From positions 1 through 14,870 of the forward strand of contig JAENZU010000028.1 in assembly GCA_016841125.1 (NCBI GenBank): a stretch of DNA of 14,870 bases, given 5' to 3'. The notes below the pieces were generated by a model. The model searched no databases, was not told the DNA's origin, and worked only from the letters and a program-made list of their open reading frames with translations. The position numbers and the translations under genes were made by a program. This stretch comes from Melioribacter sp. (lineage in GTDB: Bacteria; Bacteroidota; Ignavibacteria; Ignavibacteriales; Melioribacteraceae). Positions 9,501 through 14,639 of the stretch are shown here, piece after piece. Positions within the stretch are counted from its first letter, which is position 1; each line of letters opens with the position of its first letter.

Positions 9501-9844
9501 AGTTTCAACGCTACTATTTGTCCGCCCCAGTTTCCTACTATTTTAGAGTTTGTAGGGTCTGTTAAACTTGAAGTCATAATTGAACTTGGACCGCCTGCGG
9601 GAAGATACGCCTGAATAGCAGCTGCTGAAGTAAAAGTTAAAGTGTTTACAGTTCCTTGAATAATTAGACCGTTCGGAAAAACTTGATCGAAATTAGCATC
9701 ACGTATTGAACCGGGATTGTTGCCGCTTGCTTTATTGCCCCAGCCTCCTTGAGTAAATGTTACAAAACCATCGATATCACAATTTTGCGCAGCCAAAAAA
9801 CTTGAGAATAAAATGAAACCAAGAACCAAATAAAATTTTCTCAT
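6569..9844 (-). CDS. T9SS-secreted surface protein: DUF11 with embedded choice-of-anchor A domain, seven-bladed propeller, C-terminal sorting domain
   Basis: 1091 residues from ATG 9844, with GGAG at 9854-9857 nine bases upstream; a TTG at 9859 and ATG 9853 also lie in frame but would leave the Shine-Dalgarno too close or within the ORF. Signal peptide MRKFYLVLGFILFSSFLAA. Residues 26-195 form a surface domain (VTFTQGGWGNK, then a GNNPGS/NFDQVFPNG pattern) that I have no name for, and 200-325 is unassigned. About 329-415 is DUF11 (LEVLKVVNNTNPEDGETVTY and GPGDATGVVLTDLIPESL). About 422-672 is a choice-of-anchor A domain (DLGIASDYNLFVGKDI to NNVKFVGNVPL), after which the last DUF11-like strand resumes (NTAEITNVDQTDSDESNN). 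About 705-990 is a propeller of seven repeats with W, G-T and DGG-type motifs. The end is a type-A sorting domain (QNYPNPFNPTTTIKF, ILGQEV, SSGIYFY, KKLLLLK). T9SS exports such proteins across the outer membrane and removes the tail. A role as an adhesin or matrix protein is inference. Confidence 0.92.
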   Translation of the reverse strand: MRKFYLVLGFILFSSFLAAQNCDIDGFVTFTQGGWGNKASGNNPGSIRDANFDQVFPNGLIIQGTVNTLTFTSAAAIQAYLPAGGPSSIMTSSLTDPTNSKIVGNWGGQIVALKLNIEFDKAGVIGSNNRDLQNLVIDDQNSPFFGMTVSQFIQLAEQALTGGGNNGYSYSDIGGAADAINNNFDNGTQNNGYLTCPLDTPQPITDWEGGFYASDSAICLYDAQEITVEGWVDLSPELTVARVQTTWRIVHPQDNPYGTATHYASIWVTGDDTFSITGMWPGIKTGDEKVEIHFGANVLNANGNPIHNGIGLDYYWYPWVCDPPQAQTVDLEVLKVVNNTNPEDGETVTYTVSVLNNGPGDATGVVLTDLIPESLTITNFETASGTYDPVTGLWEIGAIPNGQTVQINVSVQVSYSNFNTTIIDLGIASDYNLFVGKDITQPTSDTEGKIAAGRDISLSNYSVGDKLPGYSGDVLIAGKNLEFISGRVFNGNAVYSKTTNLPQPLVTVDGELRKDEPVNFSEAMSYLKNVSQTLKGMQANMPTVFDNGLLLLNGSDAQKNIFLVEGTDLSNANNVVINVPNGAVVVVNIKGDNVSWSGGLTIGGTSIQNVIYNFYQAKDLHISGIDVTGAILAPKADCQFPSGVVNGQAIFKNLTGSGQFNNVKFVGNVPLNEFITNTAEITNVDQTDSDESNNLSSVSITLNETVANGNNNWTILPSHTGGAPVYSMAVGNDDAIYTGTSDGRIYKSIDGGSSWVIVNDGMPAAYIWSLEFNNSGILFAGTEQGVFEFVNNSTWERTSLQNLDVRTLHNNGGILYAGTWNNGVFKSEDGGVNWSEMNNNIPNLVITSIKSLSNGDIVAGTYGAGVIKYSGDTWLSTGLNYPLVWDVAVTSNDYIYAATYGDGLHYMKDGAWTKANFVAYYIYSVDVDIDDNIYACSYSTGIFLSSTYGDSWIPVGLSGAGLNTLLIDNSHSESINYVYAAAADGNLYRADASITSVNAENGMPIEFSLFQNYPNPFNPTTTIKFSIPEDETITLKIFNILGQEVSTLLNKNMKSGLHEVEFDASSLSSGIYFYSLTAGKYAETKKLLLLK

Positions 9845-9880
9845 CGCTTCCATCTCCAAAAGAAAATAATTAGAATAAAG

Positions 9881-9900
9881 TTGACCTCTTAAGAAGTCAA
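9881..9900. promoter_or_regulatory. 20-bp near-perfect palindrome upstream of the T9SS gene
   Basis: TTGACCTCTT directly abuts AAGAAGTCAA: every position is complementary except one pair, which is a G-T wobble in the minus-strand RNA. It lies 37 bases before ATG 9844 in the leader of the surface-protein gene. It could be an operator or a leader-RNA hairpin; the sequence does not say which. A tiny ORF on the same strand stops inside it. Confidence 0.5.
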
Positions 9901-9912
9901 ACCATATGCCAT
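9889..9912 (-). other. Possible seven-residue leader ORF (MAYGLTS)
   Basis: A strong Shine-Dalgarno AGGAGG (CCTCCT on plus at 9924-9929) stands 11 bases before ATG 9912, and the frame closes at TAA 9889-9891 inside the palindrome 9881-9900. The arrangement resembles a leader peptide, but the spacing is long and so short a frame can arise by chance. It could also be a relic start: the nearby 53-residue membrane protein gene begins with a similar GGAGGT...ATG-GCT-TAT context. Confidence 0.25.
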
Positions 9913-9961
9913 GAAATAAATAACCTCCTGCAAAAAGTAATCATACTTCAATTATGATATT

Positions 9962-9991
9962 AAGTTGAAAGATAAACTCGAATTTCAACTT
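9962..9991. repeat. Inverted repeat AAGTTGAAA / TTTCAACTT
   Basis: Perfect 9-bp arms at 9962-9970 and 9983-9991 separated by 12 bases, in the leader region between the 53-residue protein gene and the T9SS gene. It may be an operator for the surface-protein gene or a weak hairpin; there is no T tract, so it is not a typical terminator. Confidence 0.4.
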
Positions 9992-10230
9992 GACATAAAG
10001 ATTATTATATCTTTTTATAGCGACCAATTATAGCAACAATCAAGCAGAAAACCTAATAATTAATTTAGGGATGTGATTCTCGTCATTAACGACTGCTTGT
10101 CTGATAGAGCGAATTTTCGAATTGACATTAAAACGGAAGGTTTTCGAATTTAAATAATCGGATTATTATCCTTGGTTAACTACTCTAATTTAAATTCTAT
10201 TGGATGCAGTAAAAGTTGACATTATTAGAA

Positions 10231-10254
10231 CTTTAGCAATTTTATAAGCTAAAG
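10231..10254 (-). terminator. Weak hairpin overlapping the stop of the 53-residue protein gene
   Basis: Arms CTTTAGC (10231-10237) and GCTAAAG (10248-10254) with a 10-base loop containing the stop codon. On the minus strand the sequence after the hairpin has only two Ts before CTAATAATG, so termination would be inefficient, and transcription may continue toward the T9SS gene some 400 bases downstream. Confidence 0.35.
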
Positions 10255-10403
10255 AGAGTGTAAATCAAAAATCCGAATATTACTATTAAAACAAAATTAA
10301 TTGATACTTGCACTATTCTCTGCCGGCGGATTTGTCTTATTTCTTCCGAGGTATAATCCTGAGAAATATTATTTTCTCTCGAGTCTATATCAACATAAGC
10401 CAT
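10242..10403 (-). CDS. Small single-pass membrane protein, 53 residues
   Basis: Reading from ATG 10403 gives MAYVDIDSRENNISQDYTSE, then a basic stretch EIRQIRRQR (21-29), a hydrophobic segment VSINFVLIVIFGFLIYTLFSL at 33-53, and a TAA stop. The Shine-Dalgarno GGAGGT (plus 10410-10415) is perfect and ideally spaced, seven bases before ATG, which makes this a convincing gene despite its size. The positive cluster before the hydrophobic segment predicts the N-terminus inside the cytoplasm with the C-terminus at or beyond the inner membrane. A TTGTCA / GATAAT pair with 17-base spacing (plus 10444-10449 and 10421-10426) could be its promoter, though that would place the start of transcription at the ribosome site. 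Family and function are unknown. It is the gene upstream of, and co-oriented with, the large T9SS surface-protein gene. Confidence 0.7.
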   Translation of the reverse strand: MAYVDIDSRENNISQDYTSEEIRQIRRQRIVQVSINFVLIVIFGFLIYTLFSL

Positions 10404-10747
10404 TTTTTTACCTCCAAATAATTATCAGTTATTTTCCAATCCTTGACAATTTCCAGATATAAAATTCAAGACATCAACAGAGTATATGTTGAGAAGAGTG
10501 ACCGAAAGTAATCGAAAACTTTATAAAAGTCAAGATCGATTAACTATCTGATTTACAAATTGAAATTTTTCGATGTCATTAAATTGAATAATTTTTCTTT
10601 TATATAAATAATTGTTTCAATATATTTAACAGTTGTAAAATACTTTAGCTCTTTTTTAATCATAATTTGACAGGCACATTATTGCTTTTCAAATCACATC
10701 TAAACGAAACACACCAAATAACCCCAACCAACTTAGGAGGAAATAAT
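10404..10747. other. Intergenic region between divergent genes
   Basis: About 340 AT-rich bases between the small membrane protein gene (minus) and the outer-membrane protein gene (plus). A TTGACA occurs at 10667-10672 but with no good -10 at normal spacing. No RNA gene or repeat is seen; it presumably contains both promoters. Confidence 0.5.
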
Positions 10748-11998
10748 ATGAAACGAACCTTTACAATGTTAACCTTTCTTATTTTGCTTCTCTCGGTTAC
10801 TGCGTTAACTGCAGGCGATAAATTTGAAAGAAGAGGAGGCTTTGCGAGACTGCTCGCAATGGGTAACAACGTTTACGTTATGGATCCGTATTTCATGACG
10901 GTCAACCCTGCTTGGGGAGCCTATTACGATAATATGATCTTCGGTGACCTCGGCTCTACTGCAACACCTTTCGGCAATAATGGAAACGGACAGTTTGCCG
11001 GCGCCAATTTTAGAATAATGAAAAATCTAACTATCGGAGGTTTATTATCAAGAAATGATTTTACGGGAATTTCTATTGCCCGGCTCGATCCTTTTGGTTT
11101 AGTAGGTCAGCTTAATAATGCCGTCGGTGCCGGAAGTGTGGTTGCGCTTAATAATAACTTAGAATTAATGGCAACGTTCGGAGTTGATAAATTTAACCTT
11201 GGACTCGGCGTCGCTTATGCTTCTTCAACAAAAGAAACTACTCCTGCAAATGGTCAAACAACTACAGGGTCAGCAAGCCAAATTGGAATAAATGCCGGTT
11301 TAGTTGCCGAATTAACAAAGATGTTTAAAATTGATGCCGGAGTTTCATTGGCACTTCCATCCGCAAAATTTGCACCGGGAGGCGGTCAAGAAACAAAAAT
11401 CAGTCAAACCATATTATCAGTAAACGGAAGAGTGTTCGTTCAATTCAATAAAGATTTGGCATTTGTTCCTGCAATAACGTTTTTAACAGCATCCGGTAAA
11501 GTTGAAGCGGCAAACTCGAGAGATCTTCCTTCCATTACTTTAATAACCGCAGGATTCGGTATCAATTATACCGTGGGAGATTTTCTATTAGCAGGCGGAC
11601 CAGCAGTAATCTATCAGAAAAATACCACTGCATCCGTAGCCAATGTTTCACCGGAATTGACAACTTCAAGTTTATCTTTCCCTGTTTGGAATTTAGGTGC
11701 TGAGTGGTCAATGCTCGATTGGCTTGTTGCAAGATTAGGTTATGTTGCAGTTACAACCAAGGTTACCAGCGAAGCTGCAGCTAACGCAAATGATGTGAAC
11801 GAAAATGTTACTACTATTTACGGTCTTCCGTTAGTAGGATTACCGAACGGTGCAACCGTTGGTCTCGGTTTTATTCTCGGTAATTTTTCACTCGATGCGA
11901 CTGTAAATGTTGACGTTTTACGTCAAGGGTTGGCTAATTTCGGAAATTCAGGCGCCGGCGCTACTTTCGGATATCTATCCGCAAGTTATCACTGGTAA
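10748..11998 (+). CDS. Outer-membrane beta-barrel protein
   Basis: 416 residues from ATG 10748, chosen because AGGAGG (10735-10740) is seven bases upstream and the signal peptide MKRTFTMLTFLILLLSVTALTA begins there; the in-frame TTG at 10667 would add 27 residues that look like leader DNA. The mature N-terminus reads RLLAMGNNVYVMDPYFMTVN followed by PAW (34-56), a start common to barrel proteins of the FadL/PorV/OMP type (M-G-N...D...NPA). Alternating strands run through the protein and it ends in ASYHW with a C-terminal tryptophan, the usual barrel assembly signal. Several segments alternate Gly, Ala and Thr loops (for example TKETTPANGQTTTGSAS). The substrate is unknown. Two strong terminators lie downstream, the first 30 bases after the stop. 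Confidence 0.82.
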   Translation: MKRTFTMLTFLILLLSVTALTAGDKFERRGGFARLLAMGNNVYVMDPYFMTVNPAWGAYYDNMIFGDLGSTATPFGNNGNGQFAGANFRIMKNLTIGGLLSRNDFTGISIARLDPFGLVGQLNNAVGAGSVVALNNNLELMATFGVDKFNLGLGVAYASSTKETTPANGQTTTGSASQIGINAGLVAELTKMFKIDAGVSLALPSAKFAPGGGQETKISQTILSVNGRVFVQFNKDLAFVPAITFLTASGKVEAANSRDLPSITLITAGFGINYTVGDFLLAGGPAVIYQKNTTASVANVSPELTTSSLSFPVWNLGAEWSMLDWLVARLGYVAVTTKVTSEAAANANDVNENVTTIYGLPLVGLPNGATVGLGFILGNFSLDATVNVDVLRQGLANFGNSGAGATFGYLSASYHW

Positions 11999-12027
11999 AA
12001 CTTAATTTGTGAATTTTGATCAATATT

Positions 12028-12056
12028 CGGCAGTCGATTCGGCTGCCGTTTTTTTT
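12028..12056 (+). terminator. Rho-independent terminator of the barrel-protein gene
   Basis: Stem CGGCAGTC (12028-12035) and GGCTGCCG (12041-12048, with one G-T wobble) closing a 5-base loop, followed by eight Ts (12049-12056). It sits 30 bases after the stop codon at 11998. Confidence 0.92.
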
Positions 12057-12161
12057 CAAAACAATAGTATTATTATTGCTTTTGGGGTTGCTTTATCTAA
12101 TGAAGAAATTTATTTTAGTGTAGCCCATAGAGGCACATGTTTAACTAGATACACTACTTGC
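12057..12161 (+). other. Segment between two tandem terminators; possible small RNA locus
   Basis: This 105-base segment follows one complete terminator and ends at another on the same strand. It has no convincing ORF or tRNA signature. The second terminator would have little purpose unless something is transcribed here or the first leaks, so an unannotated small RNA is possible. I see no clear promoter. Confidence 0.25.
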
Positions 12162-12193
12162 AAGAACCCGGCAGATGACCGGGTTCTTTTTTT
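12162..12193 (+). terminator. Second tandem terminator
   Basis: Perfect 10-bp stem AAGAACCCGG (12162-12171) and CCGGGTTCTT (12179-12188) with a 7-base loop, and a T run ending at 12193. It is plus-strand only: the minus strand lacks a T tract, so it does not serve the lipoprotein gene whose stop is at 12260. Confidence 0.92.
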
Positions 12194-12259
12194 ATAAGCA
12201 TTCAATAAGACGTATTCCATTTTGCCTGTTTAGTTTTTATTTGGCACTCCACTCCCAAT

Positions 12260-13279
12260 TTATTTTAACATTCCATGGAAAATAAAATTATTTCCGTTTA
12301 TATCTCGCCCGAGAAAAAACACATCGTTTTCAAATACTATTCCTTTCCGAACATATACATTATCTTTAGTTTGATATAAATATACTGTGTTCTCCCCATT
12401 GTAATGAGCAATACCATCACGCATTCCTAAAAAAATATCTTTTTCATTTCTTCCAATACCGGCATTCATGAATTTTGGGTCACTTGAAAGTCTGCCTATT
12501 TTATTGAAATAATTTCCATCATATTTAAAGAAATCGTGCCCGATAATAAAATAGGTTTTAGTACCTAGTTGTAAAAGTCCGCCGTAATCCTCATTTGAAG
12601 TCCAGGTGCCGGAATAAATTTCTTTAATTGCATTTCCATTAAATTCATAAAATTGATATCCACTTTCACCAACTAAATTATTAGTAACCCCCCATAAGTA
12701 TATTTTACCATTATCTGTCGATTGAATTGCTCCAAATGCTGTTCTAATTTTGGGTATATCTATCTGCTGCCAAATATATCCATTAAAAGTTATTATAATA
12801 CCGAAGTACTCATTTTCAACAAAATATTGTCCGGCAGCAATAATATTTGAAGAGTTTACTGTATAAATTGACTCGAATGTTATTTTATCAGTTTCATTTA
12901 TAGTGTGTTTATATATTTCATTCCACGCACCATCATAATGCCAGACCCTTCCCGATCTTCCGCAACTCCAAATATCATTTGCATCTAAACTAGATATTGC
13001 TTTTGGCTCGAGAAGTCTAAAATGTGAATCTGTAAACCATTTATTGCCATCATAGTAAAAGAATGTTTTATCCGCATCGCCTGGACCACAAATCCAAAGA
13101 TCAGTAGGAGAGGTTCCTGTGATACTATTAAAATTATTAAATGGTAGATGCAGAGTGTCAATTGTCCAAACATAATCTCTTCTTCCTGGAGGGTAAATTT
13201 CTTCTGTTGGTTCTGTAGAATCACAAGAATAAATGATAAGGGATGTAGTTATAATAATAGCTGTTAATAGTTTTTTCAT
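12260..13279 (-). CDS. Predicted lipoprotein with beta-propeller-like repeats
   Basis: 339 residues. The N-terminus MKKLLTAIIITTSLIIYSC is a lipoprotein signal with the lipidated cysteine at 19; tyrosine at -2 is unusual for the classical lipobox but is seen in Bacteroidota. The mature protein starts DSTEPTEEIYPPGRRDYVW and then shows about six to seven repeats of roughly 40 residues, each with a T/S-DLW or DIW/DIF-type strand and a YDG/FNG-x-W/F turn (DLWICGPGD..YYDGNKW, DIWSCGRSGRVWHYDGAW, IYLWGVTNN..FYEFNGN, YFIIGHDFFKYDGNYF, DIFLGMRDGIAHYNGEN). This is typical of propeller repeats and of secreted glycan- or protein-binding surface proteins; no catalytic residues stand out. It has no T9SS tail, so membrane anchoring is by lipid. 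There is no Shine-Dalgarno before ATG 13279, only an A-rich stretch, as in many Bacteroidota genes. Confidence 0.82.
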   Translation of the reverse strand: MKKLLTAIIITTSLIIYSCDSTEPTEEIYPPGRRDYVWTIDTLHLPFNNFNSITGTSPTDLWICGPGDADKTFFYYDGNKWFTDSHFRLLEPKAISSLDANDIWSCGRSGRVWHYDGAWNEIYKHTINETDKITFESIYTVNSSNIIAAGQYFVENEYFGIIITFNGYIWQQIDIPKIRTAFGAIQSTDNGKIYLWGVTNNLVGESGYQFYEFNGNAIKEIYSGTWTSNEDYGGLLQLGTKTYFIIGHDFFKYDGNYFNKIGRLSSDPKFMNAGIGRNEKDIFLGMRDGIAHYNGENTVYLYQTKDNVYVRKGIVFENDVFFLGRDINGNNFIFHGMLK

Positions 13280-13482
13280 TTTTTTGTGCCGCTAATTTTT
13301 TTATAATCTGTCTTTAATTTTAAACCACTTGTTTAAAAAAGTCAAAAATAAAAAAACTTACAAGTCTTTTTTAATAACACAAATTGTCTTTTAGGGTAAT
13401 TTTTGTCTCTATTGGCTGTAGAGAATTGATGGGAAATTAAATATATATATTAATATTTTCTCTCGAACTCAATTCCCAGTCC
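13280..13482. other. Intergenic upstream of the lipoprotein gene
   Basis: AT-rich, no ORF. It probably contains the minus-strand promoter of the lipoprotein gene. It is the left flank of the repeat region. Confidence 0.5.
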
Positions 13483-13504
13483 CCCTTCTCTTTGGAAGAA
13501 AGGG
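13483..13504. repeat. Imperfect pyrimidine/purine palindrome
   Basis: CCCTTCTCTTT followed by GGAAGAAAGGG: C/T-rich and G/A-rich halves that pair with a few mismatches or a bulge. It resembles in style the C/T-rich hairpin at 14821-14870 but is shorter and degraded. Confidence 0.4.
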
Positions 13505-13537
13505 AAAACATGAGGATGAGCTGTTTTCATTGACTTG

Positions 13538-13586
13538 CAACCCTCAAGGTATCCCGGCACATTTTAAAAATTCTCCTTGAGGGTTG
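13538..13586. repeat. Inverted repeat element CAACCCTCAAGG / CCTTGAGGGTTG
   Basis: Perfect 12-bp arms (13538-13549, 13575-13586) around a 25-base loop. Related structures start both long repeat copies (13673-13719 and 14096-14142). The middle base pair is C-G here and T-A at 13673, a compensatory change. Confidence 0.85.
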
Positions 13587-13595
13587 TGCGTCTTA

Positions 13596-13652
13596 ATACC
13601 TTCAAGGAAACAAGTTCTAAAATTAGTTTTTATACCTTGAAGGAAATCGTGC
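13596..13652. repeat. 57-bp short element, copy 1 of 5
   Basis: Bounded by CCTTCAAGG and CCTTGAAGG, which are reverse complements around a central AAGTTCTAAAATTAG. Near-identical copies are at 13970-14026 and 14395-14449; diverged copies are at 13730-13781 and 14153-14204. Confidence 0.88.
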
Positions 13653-13658
13653 GTCAAA

Positions 13659-13949
13659 TTCCATAACTTAACAACCTTCAAGGTATCCGGGCATTTTTGA
13701 ATAATTTTCCTTGAAGGTTTTGTGCTTTGATACCTTCCAAGTAACAAATTTGAAAATTAGGTTTCATAGCGTGAAGGTAATAATGAAGCACCTACGGAGC
13801 TTAAACGATTTATCCTTTCTGGTTTTCTACAAAAATACAACCCCGATGGTGTTGAAAAACATCTATCTGCAGAACTCCGTTAGGAGTTCCATTATTGTAG
13901 GATGAAATTTTGAAATTGGAAATTAAACTTCGTAGAAGTTTTATGCTCT
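13659..13949. repeat. Long direct repeat, copy A (291 bp)
   Basis: Repeated at 14082-14372, exactly 423 bases on, with nine differences by my count. It contains in order an AACCTTCAAGG inverted repeat (13673-13719), a diverged short element (13730-13781), and four small hairpins: 13786-13802, 13838-13854 (CAACCCC/GGTGTTG, one mismatch), 13873-13888 (AACTCC-GTTA-GGAGTT) and 13925-13941 (AAACTTC-GTA-GAAGTTT). Non-coding; an open frame on it is spurious. Confidence 0.93.
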
Positions 13950-13969
13950 CATTAAGAGTATTGGTACTT

Positions 13970-14026
13970 ATACCTTCAAGGAGACAAGTTCTAAAATTAG
14001 TTTTTATACCTTGAAGGAAATCGTGC
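13970..14026. repeat. 57-bp short element, copy 3 of 5
   Basis: Same 57-base length and almost the same sequence as 13596-13652 (one obvious difference, GGAGACA for GGAAACA). It lies between the two long repeats. Confidence 0.88.
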
Positions 14027-14032
14027 AATCAG

Positions 14033-14080
14033 ATTCCCGCAATCTTGATTTTAATTTTTAGATTCAGAGATTGCGGGAAT
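14033..14080. repeat. Hairpin element ATTCCCGCAATCT / AGATTGCGGGAAT
   Basis: Perfect 13-bp arms (14033-14045, 14068-14080) with a 22-base loop. It sits between the short element and the long repeat; the equivalent junction at 13653-13660 lacks it. An element with the same ATTCCCGC/GCGGGAAT ends is at 14456-14520. Confidence 0.9.
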
Positions 14081-14081
14081 T

Positions 14082-14372
14082 TTCCATAACTTAACAACCC
14101 TCAAGGTATCCGGGCATTTTTGAATAATTTTCCTTGAAGGTTTTGTGCTTTGATACCTTCCAAGTAACAAATTTGAAAATTAGGTTTCATAGCGTGAAGG
14201 TAATAATGAAGCACCTACGGAGCTTAAACGATTTATCCTTTCTGGTTTTCTACAAAAATGCAACCCCGACGGGGTTGAAAAACATCAATCTGCAGAACTC
14301 CGTTAGGAGTTGCATTATTGCAGGATGAAATTTTGAAATTGGAGATTAAACTTCGTAGAAGTTTCATGCTCT
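14082..14372. repeat. Long direct repeat, copy B (291 bp)
   Basis: Second copy of the block at 13659-13949. Its hairpins are at 14209-14225, 14261-14277 (CAACCCC-GAC-GGGGTTG, perfectly paired), 14296-14311 and 14348-14364. An outer CTGCA/TGCAG pairing surrounds the third hairpin; copy A keeps it with a G-U pair. Confidence 0.93.
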
Positions 14373-14394
14373 TCTTTTTAGGGTATTAAACTTC

Positions 14395-14449
14395 TACCTT
14401 CAAGGAAACAAGTTCTAAAATTAGTTTTTATACCTTGAAGGAAATTGTG
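14395..14449. repeat. Short element, copy 5 of 5
   Basis: Matches 13596-13652 and 13970-14026 apart from its first bases and a C to T near the end, giving AAATTGTG. It follows copy B just as copy 3 follows copy A. Confidence 0.87.
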
Positions 14450-14455
14450 TTTCAA

Positions 14456-14520
14456 ATTCCCGCTAGAACTAAAATTCCCGAAATTTTAGTTCTAATTTTA
14501 ATCTTATAAATTGCGGGAAT
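14456..14520. repeat. Nested hairpin element with ATTCCCGC / GCGGGAAT ends
   Basis: Outer arms 14456-14463 and 14513-14520. Inside is a second perfect 13-bp hairpin, TAGAACTAAAATT (14464-14476) and AATTTTAGTTCTA (14482-14494), with a 5-base loop. Its start is exactly 423 bases from the hairpin element at 14033, but the interior is different. Confidence 0.9.
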
Positions 14521-14557
14521 ATAAGGGCAATGATGTTGAAAAATTTTATATAAAGCT

Positions 14558-14579
14558 GGGGTCGAAAATATTCGACCCC
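14558..14579. repeat. Perfect inverted repeat GGGGTCGAA / TTCGACCCC
   Basis: 9-bp arms with an AATA loop, downstream of the T9SS gene at the right edge. On the minus strand no immediate T run follows, so it is either an inefficient terminator or another dispersed palindrome. Confidence 0.7.
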
Positions 14580-14588
14580 TACGAAAAA

Positions 14589-14633
14589 TCTTTGCTGTGC
14601 AAATCCGTTTGATCAGTGTTATCTGCGTGCTAG
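14589..14633. repeat. Probable dispersed intergenic repeat (ATCAGTGTTATCTGCGTGC type)
   Basis: The stretch containing TTTGC-TGT-GCAAA, then ATCCGTTTGATCAGTG and TTATCTGCGTGCTAG, resembles a motif I remember from intergenic DNA of Bacteroidota-group genomes. It ends about six bases from the stop codon of the T9SS gene. Recognition is from memory; only one copy is in the window. Confidence 0.5.
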
Positions 14634-14639
14634 ATAAAA

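Noticed and set aside
9845..9859. TTG 9859 or ATG 9853 start for the T9SS protein
   Set aside because: The GGAG site lies inside or directly against these starts; ATG 9844 has normal spacing and begins the signal peptide cleanly.
10667..10747. TTG start upstream of the barrel-protein gene
   Set aside because: A perfect Shine-Dalgarno and signal peptide support ATG 10748; the extra 27 residues would precede the signal peptide.
12009..12197. 62-residue open frame after the barrel-protein gene
   Set aside because: It spans two complete terminators, so it is very unlikely to be translated.
12985..13224. 79-residue minus frame inside the lipoprotein gene
   Set aside because: Out-of-frame shadow of the lipoprotein coding sequence.
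13711..13905. 64-residue open frame, repeated at 14134-14328
   Set aside because: Lies on the palindromic repeats; all six differences between the two copies change the amino acid, which argues against a selected protein.
13810..14028. 72-residue minus-strand frame, and a similar one at 13544-13747
   Set aside because: Both are made of repeat DNA read in reverse, with no ribosome site.
13538..14520. CRISPR array
   Set aside because: Repeats are irregularly spaced, of several types, and the intervening DNA is itself repeated rather than unique spacers; no cas gene is present.
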